Shown: positions 1-5,349 of the stretch, in pieces
Numbering within the stretch: position 1 is the first letter of the stretch
Layout of the letters: the number at the start of each line of letters is the position of its first letter
Assembly (NCBI GenBank): GCA_937874515.1
Contig: CALNBV010000211.1
Coordinates: 1-6,095 of the forward strand
From: an uncultured Paenibacillaceae bacterium
GTDB lineage: Bacteria > Bacillota > Bacilli > Aneurinibacillales > Aneurinibacillaceae
Direction of reading: 5' to 3'
Length of the DNA stretch: 6,095 nucleotides
Program-made: the position numbers and the translations under genes
Notes under the pieces: generated by a model
What the model was told of the DNA's origin: nothing
The model's input: only the letters and a program-made list of their open reading frames with translations
Databases searched by the model: none

Positions 1-1
1 A

Positions 2-121
2 AATAAGCTCATTCTCTCCCAACCCGTGGAGAAAAGGAAAAAGCAATGGGTGAAGTTAGTCGCAGGACTCAGTGTTATTTTATGTTTATTGATCATTATC
101 ACATTAGTCATTTTAATCTAG
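2..121 (+). CDS. C-terminal end of an unidentified membrane protein (partial)
   Basis: The frame is open from the left edge and ends at TAG (119-121), giving the last 39 residues of a protein that starts outside the window. It has no in-frame ATG, and the only in-frame GTG (26-28) lacks a ribosome binding site, so it is a tail and not a complete small gene. A polar, basic stretch (residues about 9-18, with EKRKKQWVK) is followed by about 20 strongly hydrophobic residues rich in Leu, Ile and Val that run to the C-terminus. This reads as a final transmembrane helix with a positively charged, probably cytoplasmic, flank. Such ends occur in many transporters and sensors, so no family can be assigned. 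It converges on the minus-strand operon and shares the hairpin at 133-162 as its terminator. Confidence 0.6.
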   Translation, partial: NKLILSQPVEKRKKQWVKLVAGLSVILCLLIIITLVILI

Positions 122-132
122 TTAACCATAGA

Positions 133-162
133 AAAGCCCTCCCTAATTCCCGGGAGGGCTTT
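133..162. terminator. Bidirectional rho-independent terminator
   Basis: A perfect 11-bp stem (arms 133-143 and 152-162, AAAGCCCTCCC pairing with GGGAGGGCTTT) encloses an 8-nt loop. It starts 12 nt after the plus-strand stop codon and lies 2 nt beyond the stop of the minus-strand flavin-reductase gene. The T-tract is TTTTCT in the minus direction and TTTCACT in the plus direction, so termination should be better for the minus-strand operon. Its place between two converging genes fits a shared terminator. Confidence 0.88.
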
Positions 163-164
163 CA

Positions 165-755
165 CTACAACTCAAAAATCTCATTTACCTTTGCATAACC
201 TCCCGCCAACCGGCCAATTGGCTCCAATTTCAGCAAATCTACTTTATTCCCTTCCATATAAATCTCATCTTTTATATGGTAATAGACCAACCTGGCCAAA
301 ACCAAATGGTCTGTCCCTACAGAAATAATGTCATTCACTTTACACTCCATACTAATTGGTGCCTCCAAAACCCTTGGGGGACGAACACCTACACTTTCAC
401 TTGGCGTGACGCCTACTTGTAAAAATTCATCTACCTCGGCCTGAAAGTTTCCGCTACTCATTTGCATTTTTTGACCAAGTGATTGGGAAACAATATTTAT
501 CACAAGCTCCCCCGTATCCATAGCATTCCTTAGAGTATCTTTCATCGTCCCTTCCCTCTCTCCAATCCCCGGTCCGATGGATAGACACAGGGTCGGGGGA
601 TTGCGAGATGCCACTGTAAAAAAGCTAAAAGGGGCAAGATTATAAACTCCTTCTTTACTTACCGTAGATACCCAGGCAATGGGGCGGGGAACAATGGCCC
701 CAGTCAGAAGTTTATAAACGTCTTTTTTATCGATTGTCTTAGGATCAATAATCAT
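165..755 (-). CDS. Flavin reductase-like domain protein (FMN-binding, DIM6/NTAB type)
   Basis: This 196-aa protein matches the flavin-reductase-like, split-barrel FMN-binding family in length and motifs. These include PRPIAWVST (23-31), NLAPFSFF (39-46), the KDT segment near 72-74 that often contacts FMN phosphate, GTDHLVLARLV (147-157) and a C-terminal GRLAGGYA (181-188). Members either reduce flavin with NAD(P)H for a partner monooxygenase or hold FMN as an oxidoreductase; they are cytoplasmic. The start at 755 is chosen because a perfect AGGAGG lies 9 nt upstream and the family N-terminus (MIIDP) begins there; an upstream ATG at 800 would place 15 unrelated residues inside the preceding gene. 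It is last in the operon, 16 nt after the SDR stop and just before the terminator. No flavin-dependent monooxygenase is visible in the window, so the partner and substrate are unknown. Confidence 0.88.
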   Translation of the reverse strand: MIIDPKTIDKKDVYKLLTGAIVPRPIAWVSTVSKEGVYNLAPFSFFTVASRNPPTLCLSIGPGIGEREGTMKDTLRNAMDTGELVINIVSQSLGQKMQMSSGNFQAEVDEFLQVGVTPSESVGVRPPRVLEAPISMECKVNDIISVGTDHLVLARLVYYHIKDEIYMEGNKVDLLKLEPIGRLAGGYAKVNEIFEL

Positions 756-764
756 CAATTTCCC

Positions 765-770
765 CCTCCT
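765..770 (-). promoter_or_regulatory. Ribosome binding site fixing the flavin-reductase start
   Basis: AGGAGG (read on the minus strand) lies 9 nt before the ATG at 755, inside the 16-nt gap after the upstream SDR gene. It rules out the longer start at 800, which would lie upstream of this site. Confidence 0.85.
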
Positions 771-771
771 T

Positions 772-1566
772 CTATAAAGTGGATTTAATTTGTCCCCCAT
801 CTATTTGAATAGATGTCCCCGTCATAAATGAGGATTTATCCGATACAAGAAAAGTAACAAGATTGGCTATTTCTTCAGCTGTTCCATATCGTCCCAGAGG
901 AATTTCTTGTGCAATTTCCTCTTTAATGGTTGCAATCGGAACTCCCCTTTTTTCTGCCAGACGGGACACAATTTGTTTAGAACGGGCTGTCCAGGTGGGT
1001 CCAGGCATTACCTGATTCACAAGAATATTATCCTTTGCCAATTCATTGGAAAGGTGTTTTGACAACCCGGATACGGCACTGCGGGCCATGGTGGAGATGA
1101 CCCCGCTCTGACGGGGTTGTTTCACCCAGGTGGAAGTCATGAACACAATCCTCCCCCATTGTTTTTCTTTCATTGAAGGGATGACGCGCTGGGTCATTTG
1201 CAACACGGGAAACAACATCATTTCCAATCCGCGTTGCCAATCCTCATAGGTGGTATCCACAAAATCGGCAGTAGGTGGCCCTCCCGTGTTGTTTACAAGA
1301 ATATCTATCCCACCAAAATGGGCTATAATCTGATCCATCATCCCATTTACTTCATCAAGATTGGATAGGTCTGCCGCTACCGCAAATACCCGATCTTCTC
1401 CTCTGATAGCTGCAAGTTTTTCACCTGCAGCCTCAATAGAATCCTGATTCCGTGAACAAATCGCCACCTTCGCCCCTTCTCTTACCAGTGACTCTGCTAT
1501 AGAAAATCCCAATCCCTGGCTAGCCGCTGTTACAAGAGCAACTTTTCCTTCTAAGCCAAAATCCAT
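772..1566 (-). CDS. SDR-family oxidoreductase-like protein with degenerate catalytic motif
   Basis: This 264-aa Rossmann-fold protein is of FabG-like length. The cofactor motif is TAASQGLG (13-20), with Ala in place of the first Gly of TGxxxGxG. An ADLS segment (65-68) fits the adenine-ring-binding position, NNTGG (92-96) replaces NNAG, and Ser145 fits the catalytic serine. At the YxxxK position it reads S158-T-M-A-R162, so both the catalytic Tyr and Lys are absent. The C-terminal IPLGRYGTAEEIA and GTSIQIDGG segments are normal for the fold. This fits the known divergent SDR group described as lacking a complete catalytic tetrad (beta-ketoacyl reductase-like SDR-like proteins). Its reaction, if any, cannot be inferred from standard SDR chemistry. 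The start at 1566 is preceded by AGGAGAGGAG; the longer start at 1671 would overlap the nitrilase gene and add non-family sequence. It sits 16 nt after the amidase gene and 16 nt before the flavin-reductase gene. Confidence 0.9.
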   Translation of the reverse strand: MDFGLEGKVALVTAASQGLGFSIAESLVREGAKVAICSRNQDSIEAAGEKLAAIRGEDRVFAVAADLSNLDEVNGMMDQIIAHFGGIDILVNNTGGPPTADFVDTTYEDWQRGLEMMLFPVLQMTQRVIPSMKEKQWGRIVFMTSTWVKQPRQSGVISTMARSAVSGLSKHLSNELAKDNILVNQVMPGPTWTARSKQIVSRLAEKRGVPIATIKEEIAQEIPLGRYGTAEEIANLVTFLVSDKSSFMTGTSIQIDGGQIKSTL

Positions 1567-1574
1567 TTTCCCAG

Positions 1575-1580
1575 CTCCTC
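1575..1580 (-). promoter_or_regulatory. Ribosome binding site fixing the SDR start
   Basis: GAGGAG, part of the longer AGGAGAGGAG at 1575-1584 on the minus strand, ends 8 nt before the ATG at 1566 and overlaps the stop codon of the amidase gene. It supports a 264-residue product over the 299-residue version starting at 1671. Confidence 0.82.
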
Positions 1581-1582
1581 TC

Positions 1583-2407
1583 CTATGAAAGTCCATAAAC
1601 TTCTGGACGGCGGTGTGATAAAGTAGGTACCCGCTTCCTAACCTCTTCAATCCAGGGTAAATCCAAATCAACAGTAATCACCGTTTCAAAATCTTGAGCC
1701 TGAGCAATCACTGTTCCCCAGGGATCCACCACCATGCTCCGGCCATAACTCCAATCCCCATTCGGTGGAAAAGGCCCACATGTTGCAGGCGCCACAATAT
1801 ACACCTGGTTCTCAATGGCTCTCGCCCGTAACAATACTTCCCAATGGTCCTTCCCTGTTTGCAGCATAAAAAGAGAAGGTACAAGGATTATCCTTGCTCC
1901 TTGTAATGTTAAAGAACGGTAAAGTTCGGGAAACCGCATATCAAAACAAACACTTAATCCCACGAGAACGCCTTTTATAGAGGTGACGACGACTTCGTCC
2001 CCACCCTTTTCGATTTCGCTTCCAACATACCTTCGTTGCCCTAAATTGGCGTGAAAAGCATGGATCTTTTGATAGGTATCCTGAATTTCCCCTAATGGAT
2101 TGATTACACAACAGGTATTTCTTAATTTTTCTTCCCCTGGTTTCTTCAATTTCATAGTTCCCGCTGCAATATAAACACCCATTGATTTTGCTAGTTTTCG
2201 CAAGGAAGAGAGAGTAGGACCATCCAGGGTTTCTGCCTGTTGAAATAGTTCCTCCTTCTTCCCCATGAAGTGAAAGTTTTCGGGCAAGATAATTAAATCA
2301 GGTTCATTTTCCCCCGCTTTTTTAATTAATTGGATTGCCTTTTCCAGGTTTTGATCCCGGTTCTGTGTGACTTCCATTTGAATAAGTGAAACCCTCAGCT
2401 TTTCCAT
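1583..2407 (-). CDS. Nitrilase-superfamily carbon-nitrogen hydrolase (omega-amidase-like)
   Basis: This 274-aa protein has the full catalytic set of the nitrilase superfamily: Glu43 in LPENF, Lys114 in YQKIHAF, and Cys154 in SVCFDMRFPELYR. The length and the YxKIHxF and DxRFPE motifs are typical of the Nit/omega-amidase branch, which hydrolyses amides of small (often dicarboxylic) acids, rather than of true nitrilases. It is probably cytoplasmic; no signal peptide is seen. It lies 16 nt downstream of the NicX-like gene. The known NicX product is N-formylmaleamate, and the next steps are C-N bond cleavages done in Pseudomonas by unrelated proteins (NicD, an alpha/beta hydrolase, and NicF, a cysteine hydrolase). 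I infer that this amidase fills one of those roles or an equivalent one here. An unrelated amide substrate or a housekeeping role is possible. Confidence 0.92.
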   Translation of the reverse strand: MEKLRVSLIQMEVTQNRDQNLEKAIQLIKKAGENEPDLIILPENFHFMGKKEELFQQAETLDGPTLSSLRKLAKSMGVYIAAGTMKLKKPGEEKLRNTCCVINPLGEIQDTYQKIHAFHANLGQRRYVGSEIEKGGDEVVVTSIKGVLVGLSVCFDMRFPELYRSLTLQGARIILVPSLFMLQTGKDHWEVLLRARAIENQVYIVAPATCGPFPPNGDWSYGRSMVVDPWGTVIAQAQDFETVITVDLDLPWIEEVRKRVPTLSHRRPEVYGLS

Positions 2408-2413
2408 CCCCAG

Positions 2414-2420
2414 CCCCCCT
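2414..2420 (-). promoter_or_regulatory. G-rich ribosome binding site of the amidase gene
   Basis: The minus strand reads AGGGGGG six nt before the ATG at 2407. It lacks the usual central A of AGGAGG but can pair with the anti-Shine-Dalgarno through a G-U pair. A similar G-run precedes the VOC dioxygenase and RHO beta genes. Confidence 0.6.
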
Positions 2421-2423
2421 TTT

Positions 2424-3473
2424 CTATGGAATTAAGGAAGGTTCAATAATTCTACCCGAATCAATAATCATTTGATCATCCAAATAAACCGTACAATTGC
2501 GCATCGGAATATCATAATGGCACTTGGTATGACGGCCTACATAAGCATTCGGCCCGGTGGACCACATAAAATTACCCGCGAAAGCCCTTGCTTCCATACC
2601 ATAAGTATTGTTTCCGTAAAAAGCCATAGACTCCCAGAGGGCATTCTCATCCAGGCCAAACCCAAAATGAGAAGTGTAAAACACCTCTGGATCGTTCCAG
2701 CTTTGCAAATATTGTTTAAAGAGAAATGCATCCAACCCCTCTCCCCGCACTCCAGCTATGCGCCCTTTTTCAATCGTGATATGAACCGGACTGCTTACAT
2801 AGCGGTTTAAAGGTAAAATGATATCTCCTATGTCCAATACGATTTGCCCCTGAGGACTGCCATCCACCGGATAAAATGCAGTAAATCCACCTGCAAAATG
2901 ATCCCATCTGCCAGGCTTGTCTGTATATCCGTATTGTTCAACGACCGGAACATTATCCCCCATGGCAACCGTAATATCGGTACCGGCGGCTGACACCACT
3001 CTCATCGTTTTGGCCTTGCGGAGCATATTCCCGCCTATCTCGCAACGTTTACGCAATGATTCTCTGGGGAATATTCTCTCCAGCACATCTGGTGGTTCCC
3101 AAACCATGAGCATGCGAGCACCCCCATCGAGGGTAATCTTGCGTGCTTTGGTATGTACCAAACCCTCTGCTGTAATATCAACAACCAGGTCAGCATTTTT
3201 CATTGAATCCATGGCAGAAGGATTCTCCGAAATATACTTGTCAATGGTCAACAATTCTCTGCCTGGAAAAGGCAAATCTGCGTGGCGAGTGCCAGGAAAC
3301 TCAATATACATGGGAGTCGCTCCTAAAGCGGATGCAGCGGCAATAAACGCCTCTTTATAACCTGGACGGGATTCCGCCTGGCCAGCTATGACAATTCTTT
3401 CGCCAGGTTTAACGCCGCAAAGTATTAATTCATCTTTAAATAATTTGGTTAGATGTTCCATGTTGTAAGCCAT
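2424..3473 (-). CDS. NicX-like ring-cleavage dioxygenase (2,5-dihydroxypyridine 5,6-dioxygenase family; M29-peptidase fold)
   Basis: The 349-aa length equals that of NicX (about 350 aa). Recognisable shared blocks are ADLVVD (94-99), WEPPDVLER (125-133), YGYTDKPGRWDH (181-192), VLDIGDIILP (212-221), NDPEVF-TSHFGFGL (260-274), EARAFAGNFMWSTGPN (294-309) and CHYDIPMRN (318-326). From memory, NicX binds Fe(II) through His265, His318 and Asp320; the matching residues here are His269, His319 and Asp321, all present. His107 may correspond to a catalytic histidine of NicX. NicX opens 2,5-dihydroxypyridine to N-formylmaleamate in nicotinate breakdown. Automated pipelines often label such proteins leucyl aminopeptidase because of the M29 fold. 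A perfect AGGAGG 7 nt before the ATG supports the start; Met5 is a less likely alternative. It is followed closely by an amidase gene, which fits an N-formyl amide product. The true substrate may be a substituted hydroxypyridine or another ring. Confidence 0.87.
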   Translation of the reverse strand: MAYNMEHLTKLFKDELILCGVKPGERIVIAGQAESRPGYKEAFIAAASALGATPMYIEFPGTRHADLPFPGRELLTIDKYISENPSAMDSMKNADLVVDITAEGLVHTKARKITLDGGARMLMVWEPPDVLERIFPRESLRKRCEIGGNMLRKAKTMRVVSAAGTDITVAMGDNVPVVEQYGYTDKPGRWDHFAGGFTAFYPVDGSPQGQIVLDIGDIILPLNRYVSSPVHITIEKGRIAGVRGEGLDAFLFKQYLQSWNDPEVFYTSHFGFGLDENALWESMAFYGNNTYGMEARAFAGNFMWSTGPNAYVGRHTKCHYDIPMRNCTVYLDDQMIIDSGRIIEPSLIP

Positions 3474-3506
3474 CGTGAAACCTCCTCATTTTTTTGTCAA
3501 TGACAC

Positions 3507-4304
3507 TTATAAATCCAATCCTCCGGCTGTTTTCACAAGTCCACGAATACTAATGCCCGTATCCGCCTGGATAATGCTGCCCGTCATGGTCCTCGAAAAC
3601 TGTTCAGAAGCGAGCAATACGTATAAGCCCGCATAATCGGCCGCTTCAGGTATAAATTGCAATGGCAACGCCTGTTCAACACCAGAAATAATGGATGGAA
3701 TTTGCTCTCCAAAGGAACTGGGCATGCTCATCTCGGTCGCAACAACCCCGGGCGCAACGCCGTTGACCCTGATTTTTGGAGAAAACTCAAAAGCCAACTG
3801 TTTAATGATTCCGGCAATGGCGTGCTTGGAGGCCGTATACATTGGACCGCCGCCAGCTGAGTAAAATGAAGCGTGAGATGCCGAGAAAATCATGCAACCA
3901 TTCGTTTTTAACAACTCAGGGTAAGCAGCGGCCGCCCCAAGAAGATACCCTTTTACATTCACATGAAAAATGTCATCAAAGGCTTGATCGATTTGCTCGA
4001 GGGGAATTTCCCTTAAAGGTTTGTTCCCGTCATACACTCCGGCATTTCCTACGAAAATGTCCAACTTCCCAAAATGGTCAACCATTTCCGCAACAAAACG
4101 TTTATTATCATCCAAAGAGCTAACATCGCCCGCCAGGAGCAATGGATCGCCGCCAATTTCCTCTTTCGCTTCAAGTAGCCCTTTCATTGAACGGCCCACA
4201 ATCCCCACTTGAGCGCCATTCTCCATATACAGTTTGGCTATTTCTTTTCCCAATCCGGCAGTGGCTCCGGTAATCAATGCTGTTTTTCCTTGTAATAAGA
4301 CCAT
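3507..4304 (-). CDS. cis-dihydrodiol dehydrogenase, BphB-like SDR
   Basis: This 265-aa classical SDR has TGATAGLG (12-19), GDV with Asp60, NAG (87-89), Asn116 in HVNVKGY, Ser143, and Tyr156-x-x-x-Lys160 in MYTASKHA. Features particular to the BphB group of cis-2,3-dihydrodiol dehydrogenases are visible: FGKLDIFVGNAGVYD (78-92), AFDDIFHVNVKGYLLG (108-123), the SFYSAGGGPMYTASKHA block (146-162), RVNGVAPG (179-186) and the glycine-rich end SIRGLVKTAGGLDL. The enzyme oxidises the cis-diol made by a ring-hydroxylating dioxygenase to a catechol using NAD+, in the cytoplasm. This matches the RHO and extradiol dioxygenase genes upstream in the same operon. An AGGAGG 10 nt before the ATG supports the start. 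It is separated from the upstream gene by a 130-nt gap containing an inverted repeat, so it may head a separately controlled segment. Confidence 0.92.
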   Translation of the reverse strand: MVLLQGKTALITGATAGLGKEIAKLYMENGAQVGIVGRSMKGLLEAKEEIGGDPLLLAGDVSSLDDNKRFVAEMVDHFGKLDIFVGNAGVYDGNKPLREIPLEQIDQAFDDIFHVNVKGYLLGAAAAYPELLKTNGCMIFSASHASFYSAGGGPMYTASKHAIAGIIKQLAFEFSPKIRVNGVAPGVVATEMSMPSSFGEQIPSIISGVEQALPLQFIPEAADYAGLYVLLASEQFSRTMTGSIIQADTGISIRGLVKTAGGLDL

Positions 4305-4348
4305 AAACTGATTTCCTCCTGTCAGATCTTTTTACAAACACCTATGAG

Positions 4349-4378
4349 CATATACATAAAGCTCTGTAAGCGTGCCAA
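4349..4378 (-). promoter_or_regulatory. Candidate sigma-A-type promoter for the downstream five genes
   Basis: On the minus strand, TTGGCA (4378-4373; 5 of 6 to TTGACA) is followed after 18 nt by TATATG (4354-4349; 4 of 6 to TATAAT). This would leave a leader of roughly 35-40 nt before the ATG at 4304. The downstream arm of the 12-bp inverted repeat lies inside the -35/-10 spacer, as expected if a repressor or activator controls it. The match is moderate and could be chance in AT-rich intergenic DNA. Confidence 0.4.
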
Positions 4379-4415
4379 TCGTTAACATGCCCAACCAATC
4401 TTCCGCTTACAGAGC
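4361..4415. repeat. Perfect 12-bp inverted repeat with 31-nt centre in the intergenic gap
   Basis: Arms GCTCTGTAAGCG (4361-4372) and CGCTTACAGAGC (4404-4415) are exact reverse complements, separated by 31 nt. The gap between the dioxygenase stop (4435) and the dehydrogenase start (4304) holds nothing else but the candidate promoter and the ribosome binding site. As RNA it could form a long-looped hairpin, perhaps for mRNA stability or partial attenuation; the tail after the stem (TTTATGTATATG) lacks a clean U-run, so it is not a standard terminator. As DNA the arms are centred 43 bp apart, about four helical turns, suiting a looped operator. Each arm contains TGTAAGCG, which resembles half of a Bacillus catabolite-responsive element. 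The centre also holds GATTGG twice, 20 bp apart on the minus strand. Confidence 0.75.
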
Positions 4416-4434
4416 CATCCATTTTGCTAATAGT

Positions 4435-5325
4435 TTACGAGCCTTTTAGAAAGGATGCGGGAGGTGTTACATCCGACCATTCTTCAAGGGTATCTTTCAT
4501 GCTGGTCCATATTTTTGTAGGAGCTGCGGCAGGAAGGACAGATTGCTCGGCAATTAATTCAAAACGATTTCCTCCCGGCTCTTGAAAATAGGCGTATAAA
4601 TTGGGGCCAATGGGATGGCGTCCAGGGCCGAACTCCAATTTATACCCCGATTGTGCCAGAATATCGCAAGCAACTTTAATGTGTTCGAAATTCGCCATCG
4701 ACCACGCGATATGGTGCAACGTGTTGGCTTCATCCTTTGTAACAACAAAAGCAATATCGTGGTGATAATCCTTTGCACGGGTGAAAGAGAATGCCCAGAA
4801 TCCTTCTTCCGGCTCAACGATATCAGAAATTTTGTAATCCAGGATATTTTGCAAAAATTTCGTGTCCCTTTTCACATTGTTACACATGATATTAATGTGA
4901 TCGATATTCAATGGACGCAAACCATTAGAGCGGTAAGCAGGACGGGATGGGTTTAAATAACGGTTGTCTTTCACCAGTGCTAGCTCCATGGCGATTCCAC
5001 TGGGCAAATGAAAGCGAAGCCCTTTTTCCTGACCTGGTTCTGTCCCATTATGCCACTCTGTTTTCACCCCATTTGTAGATAGCTTGTGGTAATAATGTTC
5101 CAATTCTTCTTCCGTATCCATCCGCATGGCGAAATGTTGAATCCCTGTTCCGCCTTCCATGATCGCAAGGTCGAAATTCTCATCATAGCCGCAACCCAAA
5201 TAGACAACATTGTTTTCCCGCGCAATTTCTACTAAACCCATAACGTTTTGATAGAAATCCAGAGCCTTGCCCATATCCTTAACATTTAATTGAACGTGCT
5301 CCAACCTTTGTCCGGTTTGGCTCAT
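4435..5325 (-). CDS. Type I extradiol ring-cleavage dioxygenase (two-domain VOC fold)
   Basis: This 296-aa protein has two VOC domains (about 6-120 and 138-260), the normal layout and length for catechol 2,3-dioxygenase and 2,3-dihydroxybiphenyl 1,2-dioxygenase. The iron ligands are His143 (IDHINI), His205 (LHHIAW) and Glu256 (GGNRFEL). The second-shell residues also match XylE by spacing: His189 in HHDIAF (XylE His199), His237 (XylE His246) and Tyr246 (XylE Tyr255), with the same 9- and 10-residue gaps up to Glu256. It should therefore be an active Fe(II) meta-cleavage enzyme acting on a catechol in the cytoplasm. The substrate (mono- or bicyclic) is not clear from sequence; the RHO and cis-diol dehydrogenase in the operon imply the catechol made by them. 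AGGGGG 9 nt before the ATG supports the start. It begins 24 nt after the RHO beta stop. Confidence 0.93.
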   Translation of the reverse strand: MSQTGQRLEHVQLNVKDMGKALDFYQNVMGLVEIARENNVVYLGCGYDENFDLAIMEGGTGIQHFAMRMDTEEELEHYYHKLSTNGVKTEWHNGTEPGQEKGLRFHLPSGIAMELALVKDNRYLNPSRPAYRSNGLRPLNIDHINIMCNNVKRDTKFLQNILDYKISDIVEPEEGFWAFSFTRAKDYHHDIAFVVTKDEANTLHHIAWSMANFEHIKVACDILAQSGYKLEFGPGRHPIGPNLYAYFQEPGGNRFELIAEQSVLPAAAPTKIWTSMKDTLEEWSDVTPPASFLKGS

Positions 5326-5349
5326 AATCTAGTTCCCCCTAACTTGTTT

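Noticed and set aside
756..800. Longer start for the flavin-reductase gene at 800
   Set aside because: It would overlap the SDR C-terminus, add 15 residues outside the family pattern and lie upstream of the perfect AGGAGG at 765-770.
1567..1671. Longer start for the SDR gene at 1671
   Set aside because: It would read 35 residues out of frame through the amidase gene, and AGGAGAGGAG just before 1566 marks the real start.
2472..3360. Plus-strand open frames opposite the NicX-like gene (2472-2810 and 2917-3360)
   Set aside because: They are antisense to a well-supported gene, have no ribosome binding site or family motif, and have the uneven composition of shadow frames.
2424..3473. Leucyl aminopeptidase (M29) as the function of the NicX-like gene
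   Set aside because: The conserved blocks and the H269/H319/D321 set match the NicX dioxygenase, and the catabolic context gives no reason for a peptidase. It remains a likely automatic label.
3495..3505. Small palindrome TGTCA-A-TGACA between the dehydrogenase and NicX-like genes
   Set aside because: A 1-nt centre cannot form an RNA loop, and a 5-bp palindrome is too short to call an operator without a second copy.
3657..4212. Three plus-strand open frames opposite the cis-diol dehydrogenase gene
   Set aside because: They overlap each other and are antisense to a gene with intact SDR motifs; none shows recognisable protein features.
4361..4415. The 12-bp inverted repeat as a standard rho-independent terminator
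   Set aside because: The loop is 31 nt and the sequence after the stem (TTTATGTATATG) lacks a continuous U-tract. Kept instead as a repeat of uncertain role.
5008..5021. cre-like TGAAAGCG sequence inside the VOC dioxygenase gene
   Set aside because: Only one half matches the consensus, and it is explained by coding sequence.
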